From Holacanthus passer (lineage: Eukaryota > Chordata > Actinopteri > Pomacanthidae), in NCBI GenBank assembly GCA_025331565.1, contig JAFREQ010000106.1:992001-1056000 (forward strand): a stretch of DNA of 64,000 nucleotides, given 5' to 3'. Made by a program: the position numbers and the translations under genes. Shown here one piece after another: positions 12,901-27,900 of the stretch. The notes below the pieces were generated by a model. The model searched no databases and was not told the origin of the DNA. It saw nothing but the letters and a program-made list of their open reading frames with translations. The stretch's first letter is position 1; every line of letters starts with the position of its first letter.

Positions 12901-15900
12901 TATTTCCAGGCTTCTTTCTTTTTCCAAACCATGTTTTAGCACTTTTATGTTATTCAGTACAGAGATTTAAAAGAACCCCCCTCATATACATGCAATCATT
13001 GACCTGAGTTATATGTGCTGCTCCTGGAATCCGGTCAGAAGATATACAAATTATCCCAGTCTAGACAAACTGAAAATTCATTTCCGGAGTGAATTTTGAT
13101 CGTAAAAACAAGCAAGTGTCCACATCGCTGGACTAATATCAATACAAGAAAAGCAAACATTTCTGTTGGACGTACCCGCTCCAGAACCCAAGTTCAAGAC
13201 AGAACATTGTGTCCATCACTTTTATAATGCTGAGAAAAAGTTTTTCATAATTCAATGTCAGAACCTAATTTTTAAACCACGTTTGACTTTTGAGACGAAC
13301 TGGCTTTTCTCTGGCTGTACAGATACACAGAAGACCTCTGATTCATCTCTGAGGCTTGTAGTTAATCACTGAAAGTCTGTCTGGTAGACAACAAGGTCAG
13401 AGTTCTTCATTTTAAAAGGCCTCTCAAGCTCGAAGCTGAATTCTTGCAGTGTGACTTCTGCTGGTGATGATACGTTAGTCTTCATGCAAGAGAAACCTAA
13501 ACGTAGATTATAGTTTGTCTGAGAGAAAATGTGATGATAGTAACAGTAAAAGCAGATTGCCATATGAATGTTCCCAAAAGAAACTAAAAACAGAAACAGT
13601 TCATCCAGTCTCTTTTCATTTCTCAGGGCTTTTGTATTTTTAGATATTTGACCTCATCTTAATAAACTTTAAATCTCAAATTTGACTCCAGTGGAGCCAC
13701 ATTTCTGCCAATTCATGTTTCATAATCATGACTTATCACAACATTCTTCACATTTCACTCAGACTTTCTTGAGACCAAGCCTTGTTATTTCACTGTGGTT
13801 TTCGAATGTCCTAACTTAAAGTAAATTAGCCGTTTAAGAAGCTCATTAGTCACTTGAAAAATTTAAGGCATCAGAATTAAATATCACATTTATCACTCTG
13901 TTTTTACAATATGTGGTTTATTTAAATGCTTCACACTGACTAATGATTTAAAAGACCATGCAGGTCGCACGTATTCGACTAAATGAACGTGGAAAATCAA
14001 TTTGGCTTGAAACGTTTGCCCTTAGGGTGGAAGTTCTGATTTGTTTTCCATAGACACAACCAACAAATCAACCAACCTTGAAAACTTGACTTTTGGCTAA
14101 ATATTCTCACATTCTTGTATTGTCTGCCCTGTTGACAAACCATTGTGACAGAAAACCTTTGAAGGCTGGAAAATGGTGTGCCTGTGAACCTGCCAAAGGG
14201 TTTTGGGCACCACCAAATGAGCCCAATGATTTACCCAGTGATTTATACAGGAACGCTTGGTTTGTTTTCAGGTCGTGTACACAGGGCTTATTATGTCTTT
14301 GGAAATGCACAACTGAAACGCAATTGACATCAACACAATAGCATCTTGACAGAGAGGCAAAAGGGGGGGAAAAAAGAAGAAAGAAAAATGCCCAGGGAGA
14401 GGAAAAGAAGCTTAGAGCGATGTGTGCTGACAGTAACGGGCTTGTTTTTCAGATGGCAGTCAATCGTTCTGGTTGAGCGAAGTCATGGGTTCAACAGTGT
14501 TCTGACAGAGCAGCAGATGATTTATTTTGAAGCAATGAGTCCCTGATTTCAGAAGGTAGACAAAACATTGCCGCCATGGCGACCAAATAAATGCCAAAAG
14601 AAAATATGAATTTTTATCAGCTCAATAAATAAACTTGTTAGCTCAGTGAGTTAGTTGAAAACTGTCTAACTTTTTAGTTTCTTTAATTTTTAATGTTTCC
14701 AGCTGAGCTGTTTAAGAAGAAGAATCTTGTAAAAAAGAAATATGCACATGATATCAAGCTAAAACAGTGAAGCTAAAACTGCATGACTGACACAAATATT
14801 CAACATCATCATCAACATAGAAGTGTAATATTGAAACGCTATTTTGTTTCCTGTTTGACTGCTTAGCTTTCATAATTGTTCCTATGAGACTGAAATAAAG
14901 ACTCCACCCTCCAGACTTGTTTCATGCAGAGACTTTGTCCCATGAATAGACTTCAACATGTTGAGAAATCCAGTATTTCTCAGTATCTGTGTGAAGCAAA
15001 AGGTCAGTCGATCAAACCCACATTTTATTGTCAGTGACATCTGTTTCATTTTTTTTATTTTCATCTGTCTGTTGACCACTTTCTCTGTCTGTCTCTCTCT
15101 CTCTCGACTTTGTATGAGAGGAAAAAAAAATGTGGCAGCAATTGAGTAAACGCCTGGATGTTGGCCACCGGGGTGAAGGTCAAAGAGGTCAAAGAAGAGA
15201 GTTGTTACTCACCTAATCTTGACAGAGTTTAAGACAGAGAGCCTTAAAACTGTTTTAAGGTGGATTTAAAAACAAGCAAGCCAGTGACTGAGTGAGACAC
15301 CTTTCTAAAATACATATAGAGTCAGCCCATATCTCTGTTACACAATCCTGGAGAGTGACAGGGCAGTGAGTCAAGGTAACACCTCAAATCCATCCTTCAT
15401 GGTTGGTGGGCGATAAGAAGGTGTAAGTGTAATTGCTGGTGTCGGACCCCAGGTGGCTTGTTCTACACCAGGAGGTGCTGATTTTGGTGGTGGGTGGCGG
15501 TGAGTAACAGCCCCCGATGCTCCTGTCCACTAAAGTGGTCTGAAATGGATCCAGGCCTGAGCGTAAGGGATGCATCCCAGAAGCCAGACTGCCCCGGTAA
15601 CATCACCATCACCTCCCCACACTCACACAGAGCCAGAGATAAGCAGAGATGTGACAGAGCTTCAGCAGTAAGTGCTTTATACAGTCCAGACCCACCGTTT
15701 TCTCGAACTCTCACAGTGTCTCTCAGCAGCTCCACTGCTGCTGTTTAAAAGAGATCAAGACCCCCTTTGGAATGGCTAAATGGGAAATGTCAGGAAAGTG
15801 GTAAACATTTGCAGTAATCTGTAACAATGATAGCAGGGAGTATCATCTTGAGGGATTATCCTGTTCTTGGCTCTCAAGTGATGGTAATTTAGAAGCTCCG

Positions 15901-18900
15901 CTTTGATAATGTACAGAATATGTATGTTGGGGATCTCAGATGATGGATTTCGTGGCTTTTTGTCTGCGATGCCTTTCATGAAAATGTGCACAGTTCATTC
16001 AGTAACCTAAACACGTGTCCCTCTGTGTGATGAACAGTCCCTTTGCTCTTAAAATCTGCGTCCTGCTTTATGTTCTACAGCTCTTCACGTTCTAGACAGC
16101 CTAAAGCAGCTTGTTTAGTGATTAACAGTCAATTGTACCTCATAAACTGTCTAAAGGATCGGTCCAAACACGCAGTATGGTACGGTAGTAAGGTACTAAT
16201 GGCAGCATCATTAGCAAAGTCACAGTCAGTCCTCATGAACTCATGAAGCCAGACTGTGCCAAACACACCACCTTAAAACCTTTATGCTTTGGTGTAAAGT
16301 GGCACTTGGGGAAACATAAACTTGTGTTTATGTGACTCGCACTTAACAAACAGGCATTTTGTGAAACCAGAGGCTAAATTTAGTTTTTAAAAGCAGTCTG
16401 GTATTACTGCACCTTCTGGAATGTGTGTAAACAACAAATTTATTTGATGAAAGTGGAATTTCATTTAAATTCTTGCCTGTTTTTAGTGTGAAATGTTCAC
16501 ACTTATGTTCACACATTTTAATTGACAAAAGTTTTCAAATTGAAATTTTAAAGTGAGACTGTAACTTTTGAAAGAAGAAATAACACATTCTGTTTTCAAC
16601 AAATAAAAAGCTGAATTTAGAAGCAATAAAACACACCATTCCTCTCTTCAGTACACTCATGGGTTTCGCAGCTGTAGCCTTATTTGGTCTGGTATGACCA
16701 GTGGCTTACGGTGACTAATGCTAGCAAACATTAGGTAAATAAATGCTGTGTAACAGACGCTACTGAGTTCATGACTCTTGTTCACTTGTGCTATTGTTAC
16801 ACAAGGTTTTTAACATCATATTGTAATTTTCACCAACAAAAGTTACATAGTCTTGCTGTAAAGATGCAGCTTACAGATACTGTGACCCCTTTATGTCCTA
16901 AACCCTGTTTTGAGTTTACCACATATTGTTTCTTACTCTTATTGAATCTTACAAAATCTCTCAGATGGTTACACCTGATTGTTTGATTAAGGGTGACCCC
17001 CATTTTTTTCGTTTAACCCTGGGATGGTGACTTCACGTAGAAACGTACCAAACTATGAATCTTTTAAGACATGTTTACTGGTCTGAAAGCTTTTTCTTGC
17101 CAAATTCTCATTTGTGAGAAGAATTTATGAGTGTCTGGCAAAGTCACCACTTGGTTCTGTTATTTCAGTGGATTTTTGACTCTGTCTCTTGATGAAAATT
17201 CAGAGAGCAGCACCATGAATTGAAATAAATTGGTTCCAGTATCAGGTCAATTACAATGGAGAAAATCAGTCACTGGCATAAGAACCTGATGTCTTAGTAC
17301 AAAATAAAGCACCACAACATTTGCATTCTACTTATGCACTCATATTTGTTTCGCCATTCCAATCTCATTCCCAAATGACAGAAATTTGCATTTAAGTACT
17401 GGCAATGAAAGGGGGTATTTGCTTTCATTGCTGACAAGAGCTACAATTGGTAGTTGCTGACTGGAAAAGCACGGCATTTAACTGGAGTCGAGGTTAGAAA
17501 CCATCTAAATAACCCAACACCCACGTAGACCTATTTTACGGCTTCTCGAGTGGTGATTTTACATGATTGGGCGTGTTTGTGTAATCTTGCTTCTCCTTGG
17601 TACTTTCCATTTATGACCCCCACTAGATCCAGCCATGAGTCAGCCACATTCCCTAAGAGACAAACCATGAAGGGATCGCTGGGCTTAAGTTTCCTTCAGC
17701 CATCTATCCCCTGATACCTTTTCTCTCAAGGTGACTTAGACTGTGTAAAGCCGATCGTCGTCCTCAGAAGGTGGACACCGTAATCTCAGCGGATGAGTAA
17801 ACTTCGGTGCAAAGCTTCTTGTTCTAAGACCTACGAAACAGTGAGGTTTAAATTGTCTTCAACCTAAAAGGACGTAAAAACAAGCTCCACCATCCCAAGA
17901 GTTCAGAGATTTTACATTTCTAGATTGACTGACCTTTTCCAAACACACTCATATTCTATGGTTCATTATCAGGCAGAGTAATCCATCATTACTTGAGCTT
18001 TGTGGATTCCAGACCAACTGTTTTCTTTCCAATTCCTCGGGCCAGACCATTGGAGGTTATGTGGAAAGTGACACTTATATCAGTGTTATGTAGTTCACAG
18101 TTAGGGGAAGCTGTATTATGCCTGAAATCCGGCCCGAAAATATGTTACATTTCACTTTAATATCATTGCCAAGAAAGGATATTACATGGAAAAGTTAATT
18201 CGACTTGGCAGACCTGCACAAATGGCCGAGAGCTCGCTGTTTCTGTTGAGGAGCAAAGAGATCCATCTCTGCTCTGAAGGTTTCACGATCAATCAGCCTA
18301 TGATTGACTGAAATGTTGCAATTCATCCGTTTTATACAAAAGCAGGAAAATGGCTATTCTTTTTCTGCAACTAGACATATCTGCAATATCAATATTATCA
18401 GGATTTTATTGTGCCAACAGATACAGATTGGTTGATTTTTTTATGTTCGTTTTACAGATTTTATGGTTGCCAACATGAGTCCAAAACCAATATGTACATG
18501 CGGTATATTTGCTGTCCACAGTGTAGCGTATAATTTGGCTTTCATTGTGTTGTGGCATTTTGTCAACCTATTAATTCACTGATCTAATCGTGAGATCAGA
18601 TGTAAACTGGATGCACTCCCACACAAAATTGCACGGAAATAATACAAAGCCCTGAAATCTTACCAACCCGTTGCTCACTTGTGTAAATGCATCCCAAAGA
18701 ATGGCAAGCATGAAAGACAAGCTAGTCTTATAGCTAGTGAGTGGATATCTGTCAGTGCATTGAGCACATTTGTCCGCTCATGTGGGCCTCCATATGCGAG
18801 TCAAGTAAAATGTGTTAAGGTCCGTTTGACTAGACTTGTCAGCGGGGGTAAATAACATCAGGACTAACACGATAATGGCAACAACGTGTACCTACTGAAG

Positions 18901-21900
18901 GATGGAAAGATGAATTGAGACTCGTGCCATCACCATCTGCTCTCTCTCGAAGTGCCTTGTAGCTCACAACACAGCATTTTTCCTCCACTGACTAGTTTCT
19001 CAGAGTCTCAGCTGTTGAATTCGGCCCCCAGCTACAACCCAGGAAGGGAACTGTTGCTAAGGACACCAACACATGGGATGTTGTGCTGTTTGACGCTGGT
19101 TTGTCTTGGCTGACGTGTCCCCGAGAAATGGCTGTTACACACCAGTGACGAGCCAAAGCAAAACTCAGACAACATCTTTTAAAGATCAAGTGGATGAGAA
19201 TCTCCCCACTGGCCGTTTATTGAATCATCTCGGTGTGTGTCCAGACTGAGGGCAACCAGATGAACAAGTGGACACTTAAAATCCAATCAAGTCAGATTTA
19301 TTTATCAAACAAAAGCGTGTCTCTGACTATACACAGACAAGCTCTTGTGTATCTAATAATTTAATCCAATATAAAATGATGTAAAACATCGTACAAGAAA
19401 GACACAAGGAAACAAAATACAAGATTTTGTAGGGTTCGCTAAACTCACCTGAACCTCAGAAAAGAAAAAGAATAAAACTACTAAATTAACATTTCACCTA
19501 AGAATCAAAACACAACACACAGATGGTCCATATAGTTAATCCATAAGCGAAATCTTATCCGACACAAACCTCAGTCTCCCTCTTGTCATTGTTTGGAGAT
19601 AAGCATGAAAGAGTTCTTTCCAGACAAGCTTCAGTGAATATCTGTTCATCTCTTCCAACCCCAGCTAACCACCTACATCTGGCTCTGCCTATACTGGCTA
19701 AACCAATTCTTCACTTGACTTCCACTCAAATGATGGAAAAAATATGTTTGTTTCTGCATGTCTTCAGATGTACGTGCAAAGGAAAGCCACTCCACTGAGT
19801 GGCCAAAGAAACACTGATCAGAAAAACTAGTTCAAGAACCTTGTATCTTTATTAAGGTGCTTTATATTGTATCCAGTAAACCTGCTTTTACCACTGGGAC
19901 AAAAATACTGCTTTCAAAATATTATATCAGTATAACAAGCTCATATATTTCTTAGAGTTGAAAGCTGCCTAATGTCAGTTGTAAAATATCCTTTTAAAAC
20001 CTCTTTACTGCGCAAAGATCACAGGCAAAGAGTTGAAAATCAATTTCATCTAATACCAGAGGGACCAGTTTTATCAGCAGCTTATGAGCATCAGATGTTA
20101 ATATGACATTTGAGTTACAGTTTCTTGACCTTGAACTAAAGGCAAAATGAGCAATTGTGTTTCAGAAGATCAATAATTCATACATGAATGGGACAAATCT
20201 GCAAGTACACTTTAGAACATTTGCTGCATTCTCTATGTTTATGATCAAAACATGAGCGCAAACATGCAATTTTCTTTGTGGGTCTAATCCATTTTTCTGC
20301 ATCTTTCTTGGTGCAGATTGAGAACTACATCAAAGAGAGCATGAAGACGGAGATGGCTCAGCTTCAGCAGAGTGCCGTCCACAACCACACTGCAGCCATG
20401 TTGGAAATGGGCACCAACCTTCTTTCTCAGACGGCCGAACAGACACGCAAGCTCACTGACGTCGAGACACAGGTAACACAAAATACTCTCACGCTTTTAT
20501 GCTCTTAAACACAAAGCGATTTGTCCCATTCAGTCCTCTCTTTATGTCTTTCTCATGCACACACACTCTTGCTCTGAGAGGATCCATCCTATGCTCCATT
20601 AACCCAACTATTCCACGTTCAACTGCCCCAAGAAGGTTACACAGGACTGGCCAAAAACAATACCGATGCTATATAAATGCCTAAGCCTTCTTTGAGTTAT
20701 TTGGCCGGGCTTCCTTTTAGTGTTTATATGGAGCAGTTTGAGGAGGAGGAGATGGAAAGTTGTGAAGTTGGCGGTGGGTAATTATTGCTAAAGCACTAAA
20801 AAGATAACTGTTTGCAAAAGTTAAAAAAAGATAATCATAGCTGAGATGAATATCTCCTAAGTGTTTCCATGTGTTGGGTGAACACTTGACAAAATGAAAA
20901 CAAAGTTGATGGTTTATATATGCCTCAAATACGCTGTGTGTTCTTTCCTCCTGTGTCTAAAACCCTAAATCCAACCCTGTGTTTTTAGGTTTCTCTTCAG
21001 CGTTTGGTGCAAAATATCATCATCATCACTTTTGTTTTGTGTGTATGTGTATTTTTGATCACGGCAGGTTCTGAATCAGACATCGAGGCTCGAGATCCAG
21101 CTGCTCGAAAATTCTCTTTCCACTAACAAGTTGGAGAAAGAGTTAATGGTCCAGACCAATGAGATCAGCAAGCTGCATGACAAGAACAGGTAAACAAACA
21201 AGACCTCGAGCAAAGGAAAACCTGGATAAGATCCACACTGCAGAGAATTGGACAAAGATAAAATGAAGGAAATAAAGATGATCCCATTTGTCCAAAAAAC
21301 GTTGCTGTTCTTTGCAGGATTGCAGGAAAAAAACAAAAAAACAAAAGCTTGACCATTTTTCTTGACCATTTTCCAAAGCAACTCAGTTGTATATACAACA
21401 GCATAATAGGATGCTCGTATTTTCTGTGAAGTTTAGTAAATCAGTCTGCATGAGGCTACACTTTCCACGATGGGCCGCTCAGCGTTTGTTGCAAAATAAG
21501 GCAATTAATGTGAAATGTGGCTTTTAGATACATTCTCATGTCTGTAAATCATGTTCTTTACAATGATTGGTTCTGTGGGATTGTCTTAGATGATGTTGTG
21601 TTTAAAAGGGTTTGGTCCACGTCTCATGCAGTATACATAGAGTCTCCATGCAATCACTTTAAAAAATGAGCAGCGTTTTAAGGCGTAGTCGCTGGTGATT
21701 CTGACTTTTAAGTTATTGTTGAGGCTTATGCAGATAGATTTCTCAGGGCAATTTCCCTTAAGCTTCAGCAATTTTGACATTATTCCATCTTATACGTGCC
21801 GTCTCTTGTTTTTCCTTTACTAAATCTATAATGGGGGGGAAACGCGATTAGTTAATGAATTTGATGTCGGCTTATATCATCTTTCAGGCATTAGATCGTA

Positions 21901-24900
21901 TGGTGGTAATGTTTATATACTGAAAAGGCTTATTCATTTACATCAGATGAGTCTGCATGTGCATGATGAAGCATATGTTGTGTGGGAAACACATAGCAAC
22001 CAAACCCACAGACATCATTATTTGTATTTCTGTCTGATGGGAACTTTGTGTGTTCATGCTCCCATATTGCTCACTGGAAAATAGTTGTGAAGTGAAGGAA
22101 GCATATCACCACATTAAGATTGTATAAGTAAGAGCAGGGAGTAAGAATATCCAAAGTGGGGGGATTTTATTAATTTAGATTTAATCCGCTGACTTAAAAA
22201 ATGAAAAAGAAACACATTACACAACCAGTAAATCATTGGTAACATCATAACAAATCAATAAATCTGTGTAAACAAAACTCATGCCAGAGGATTTGGATGT
22301 CCTGAAGTATGACAATAATTAACAACTTCTCCATCTTCCATAACAAACATTTCTTGACCATCTTCCTTTCCCTCAGCCTCTTGGAGCAGAAGATGTTAGA
22401 AATGGAGATGCGACACCGTGAGGAGCTAGAGACGCTGAAGCAGGAGAAGGGGAGTCTTCAGGCCCTGGTGGGAAGCCAGAGCGGGGTAATCAGGGAGCTG
22501 GAAGCCCAGCTGAGCCGAGCCACGGGAAACAGCACGGCCCTGCAAAGGCAGCAGCAGGAGATGATGGATACCGTCCATAACCTGCTCAACCTCTGCTCCA
22601 AAGACGGAGGTAAGCTCCTCGGAATCAAAGTCTTAGGTACTGAGAGGCTTGGAGCTTTTTCAGCAATTCAAAGTGTAAATATGGTTTTACACAAAAGCCG
22701 TCACGTAGGAGCACATTCTGGTAGTTGTGCGGTGCCGAGAATGGAGAAAAACAAAGCCCCAGCATATTAGAAGTGTAAGCAAATGTTTAACCAATTCTGA
22801 AAACCCACTGAGGATTGATTGAGCCCAGCAGCTCAAAACTGGACCAATCAGTGAAATACCAGGAATGGTTTAGATGATGACAACAACAAGCGAAGGCTGT
22901 GTTTTGAAGTCGAACAAAGGGCCAAGAGATCATGGACAATAAGGACATAGAGCGTGATTTATTAACTGAAATGCTTCAGGTGCACGTATAGTTTAGGTCT
23001 AATAGACATTTACACAACAGCCGCTGTGTTTTTGGCTCTTCAACCGACACAGCTCGAGGGATGGCAACGCTGGACGGTCAATGTGTCTGTTGGTCCAACA
23101 ATGACTGGTTTGATTGCCATGAAATTCTGTGCAGACATTCATGGTCCCCAGTGGATAAACCCATCTGACTTTAGTGATTTCCTCTAGTGCCACCATGAGG
23201 TTGGCATTGGTAGTTTTCAGTAAAATGTCAGATAGATTGCATGAAATGTTGTAAAGATATTCATGTCCCGCTCAGGATAAATTTTTAATAACTTTTGTGA
23301 TCCCCGATGTTTCACTTTCTCATCTGTACTTTGTGTTTAGCACTAATCAGGAAATGTTAGTGTAAAGTGTGCTAGCATCGTCGCTGTGAGCACGTAAGCC
23401 AGCTGACGTCAGCATTCATCTCAGTCCATTTCTGTGTTGAAGAACAACCTCAAAGAGCTGCAAACATGGCTGTAGACATTCAGTCTTGATTCGCTTTGAA
23501 ACCCTGAATCATAATCAAGAACATCCACTCTTCACTGGCTTGGTCCCACCAGGCAAGACAGGTTTATGTTTATGTTTCAGTGGAGGAGAACACTTGTCGA
23601 TCATCTTCTGGTTGGTTTTAGATTCGTCCAAATGTTGTCCACCCTTGTAGCGATGACCCCAACCCAAGAAAATGCCTGCTGACCTTTGCCAAACCACAAT
23701 GTGCAGAAGAGAGATTGTGGATTGGCTGAGCGACGCTTGAACTGTGAGGCAGCACTCAACTTGTTTTGGATTACTTACTTCCTCTGGTCAGATGTTACAG
23801 CTACAACATTTTTTGATTGTACAATCCTCATGAAATTATGATGACACCAGTTTTATAAACTTTACCACTCACTGAGAGACACAGGGATGCACTGGCTATT
23901 AAATTCTGCATCACTGAGAGCAGCATGAAGAAAGAAACACGGTTCTTATTGTAACCCGGTGTGCTCGTGTTAAAGAGATTTGGCGCCTCTCATAAACCAG
24001 CGTGGTTTGCTTTTTTTTGCAACAATCATTTTTCACGCTTTAACTTTATAAAGTCTCTGCACATGGCTTCTCTGCAATGTCAAACATGACTCTGGTTCTG
24101 AAGTAATAGGCTTATTTTATTCCGCCGAGTCTCTCCTTTCTGTTAATACGAGACCAGGGATTTCCCTTTTGCTCCTACGTTTGACCCGACAGAAATGCAA
24201 CCCCTCTCGCTCGGTCAAACTCAGCGAACTCATTTACCCCCTTTCTCGACCATTTAAGCACCAAACCCTCTTGATCCTAACATTGGCCTTAAATCCCATT
24301 GGTCACAGGGGATTGGTTGCAACCTCATTTCCATTTGTGGATTTCCTGCAGAGATGCCCCGAGACCCCGCAGTGCTTCCCAGAGGTTTCCCATCCGACAG
24401 GAAACAACAGGGGTATGAAGGGAATCATGAGTGGATAACTGCTTCACATGATTAACGCATGCTTTGTATTTATCATACTGCTCCCTTTTGTATTTTTAAT
24501 GTTCCATGCAACAAAGGTCACGGGCGGCCTCTGCTTGCTCTCCATCTGTTTAGTCTGGATTTGTGTGTGTTACATTTAATTACCAGTGGTCTTGTGAGAC
24601 CATTTTGGCCTGACTATGGATCATCTTTGCATTCTTCGTGTTGACGTTCAAGTGCGTCCTGATGCAACACTCCTGGCTCTCTATTTTACTGCCTTTGCAA
24701 TCTGACAAGTTTGACTAATTTCTCTGCATTGTATACTTTTCTACCCTTTATTTAGCCGCCAAGTCTGCTGTTTTCAGTATCAGCAGGGTCAGTAGAGCAG
24801 GGTACCGCAGCCCGTCCCCCCCGTCTGTGATTGGTGGCTGCCTTAATGAGAGGCGATAGAAATGGAACGTGGCCGCCGACGCTCTGTGGTTGGTCCTTTC

Positions 24901-27900
24901 CTCTTCCACGGTGGTGTTGAAGGTTGAAGGCGGGCGTGTGGGTCAGAGGTCTCCCCTTTCTTCACCCCAGCCCAAATAAGTCAAACTGTAATAGCTCCTG
25001 GGGGAAACCCCGTCCAAAAGAGGTGAAAGAGTAGGTAGATCTCCCTGATCATCTGACGCACTCCTGTTTTTAGACAGTATTTAAAACACAGGAGTAGCAG
25101 AGCCCTTTTTTTTCCATGTTGGGGGGAGGGCTTTTGTTTGTTTGAGAAACGGATTAGTGTTTTCATTTGAGGAAAGGGTTTGCATTTCATGCCATGGAGT
25201 GGCGTCTGCTTGCATTAGGCACTGTTTTGAAAACTGAGCATTTCCTCTAAAGCATGGACTCAAATCCCCTTTGTTTTGGGGAAGATGACAAATACTTAGA
25301 AAAGGGAGTTTTAACACTAAATCTCCATTAACATACATTTTCCCATTTGTCCATGTATGGCTTTTCCTAAAATTAAGGTTTCCAGGGTGTTTTCAACCAT
25401 TGCAGTTCGCTAGTTGAGGCATTTTTGATGTGGCCAGATGCAGAAGTGGAGCTCTTGTTTAGGTTGTAATCATTACCCAAACCTCATTAGGGTGCAATGA
25501 GCCACAGAGTGTTATTAACAGTAATTGACCTCAGATTTGGAGCACTCTAAAAAATTCTGTCTGCCAAATATGATTTTGTTTTACAGTGTTCTATTATCCC
25601 ACAAAATGAATGACATTCATCATTTTTACAGCTGCTTACTCAGAGTCGAGGAGAGTGGAATTGTTTTAAGGATCGATGCAAAGTAACGCAACAGCATGGT
25701 AAACCGCTTCATTAGACATCACTTCACGATCCAGACTAAATTTTTAACTGCTGCGTGTGATTATTTTTCTGCTTCACTGACCAGCAGAATGAGTTGACAC
25801 CTATTGTTGCAAAGACCCTGTAAAATGTGCAGTTATTGCGACTCACCTCAGTGACCTCAGTGAAATTATGGGTACCTCTCGCCTTCATTTTCACAGAGGG
25901 AACTAGACTATTTTATTATATGCACCATTTGCACACATTCCTTCTAAATGAAGCAATGTGTTTTAGAACCTTTTAATGAGCCAGCAGATATCGAATCCAG
26001 TCAGATTTGAGAAGTCAATTAATAGCATTTGCCTAGTCTGGCTATGGTACTGTGTATAGACTGAACACAGTAGGACAGAGAGTGAAAAGCTCCAATGAAA
26101 TATGCATATGTACTAATTTGCTTTTTAGTTTTTCACCAATCCAGGAAGTGTTCTTTCTTTTAATGTTCTTTTGCTGGACAGACGTCATTGGGATGTATGG
26201 TTGAGTGTACAAATCACAGGAGGCACCAGAGGCTCGGTTGGACCAGGTTTATGCTACTAAAACACTTGGTTATAGGGGAATATTATGGTTTGGCTGAATA
26301 TTGAAAGAGTCATTGCAACTTTTCTCCCATGCTTTAATTCTATGTTTACTTTTTCAATGTTTACCCAAGATTTTTCCTTTGACTACACTGAGCTGCATAA
26401 ATCTAACGATAAAAACAAATCATGCATAAATTGCAAGTAGCTGTATGGAATCCAATTCAAATACATCAACAGTGAGGATACATTTTACATATTTATATAT
26501 ATTCTTCTCAATTTACTCAGCAGTATCTTAAAGGAAGTAGGATTTCTATTATTAAAAACTTGAATCTCCTGAATCTTGGGACACATTACTCAGAAATTTT
26601 CACACCGTAATCCTCTTCGCATGTTAAGCAATGATTGCGCATCAGTGTTGTAAAACGTACTGTGGGAATGAAGCGGTATTATTTTATAGTGTCATGCATC
26701 CTTCATATATGAATACACCAGAGAAATTCATTGGATTTTGTATGGAATCACTTAAACTCTCAGCTGCATTTAGAGACTGATTATAGTCACATGGGAGCTG
26801 TGATGTCTGTGGCAGTCCATTTAGCTCCATTACTCACTCGCTTTAGTTCGAGTATTTGGGCTCATTTGGCAAGGGTACTGATTTATGCAAACACCCAAGC
26901 ACTGCTGATCTTTTCACATGAACCCCCTGCTGAATACGAGTCCCCGCTGAACCACAAAATATTTTTCTGTAAATAAATATGAGGACATAAATAATATTTT
27001 TAGAGCTGGGCAGCAAGCTGTTCAAGGGAGTCGCTCCTACGCTGGAGCATCGGCGGACAGTCTTCTTCCAGAGAGGTGATTGTGAAATGATTGTCCACAC
27101 GGTTACAGATCGAATACCAGAAGGTTCCCCTCTGACAATGATCTCCCTGGCCTCTAAAATGTGCCCCGTCGTCTGCCGGCTTGGGGTAAATTACCGCCTG
27201 ACAGGGCCGCTCTTTGTTGTATTAGAGTCTGGAGCGCGAGGGCCCTGCTCTGTCAACCTGTCACAGCAGGAGATTCTTGTCGCTGACACTCCATACTTCG
27301 TCAAAACGCTCAGATAGTGCACCCAAATAAGCTGTCTGCCTCCACCGGGAAGCTCTGCGCTCGGGAGCAAGGGATCAAAGCGAAGGCTAAGGACCACTGA
27401 CACATTTCACTTTTCCCTGACATCTTCCTCGACTCAACATTTCCAACAATAAAAACAACGGTGTGAAAACTGAGCTGAAGCCCTCGTATGGGAGGAGAAA
27501 GGGAGGACGAAAGAGGGGAGAGAAAAAAAGGGAAAATCGGAAGGAATTTCCATCAATATAACAAGGGCTTGGAAGGTAAATATAAACCACTTGTTATAAC
27601 AGGAACTTGAAATTTATAGCTTGTAGTATTTTGTCCTTAGCCCCTTGCTTGGTTTCAAAATAGTGCCGCCATAATTATCTACAGATGGAAATGGATGCAG
27701 CTGGTCTGTCGAGGTCTGAGGCCTTCTCTCGGAGCGGGAGATCATCCAGTCGACGAACTGCTATTCTCTTGCTAATAAGTTGGTCGACCCTCAGATTTTA
27801 TCTGGCCGTTACAAGATACTCACAGTGAGACCACACCAATCAGCTTCTGCCTCAGACTCCCTTTTATGTTTTCTCTTCTGAGATGTACAGATCTGAAATA

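Larger units (their letters stand above)
959..20316 (+). other. angpt1 intron 1 (19.4 kb)
   Basis: The intron is bounded by gtaagg and gtgcag. No open frame in it looks like an exon. It contains copies of teleost interspersed repeats (about 4350-4560 and 6690-6960) and a CA microsatellite (11250-11269). Two unannotated patches are less AT-rich than their surroundings (about 7800-7990 and 15490-15730) and might be conserved non-coding elements, but I cannot test that here. A large first intron is typical of angiopoietin genes and is the likeliest place for enhancers. Confidence 0.85.
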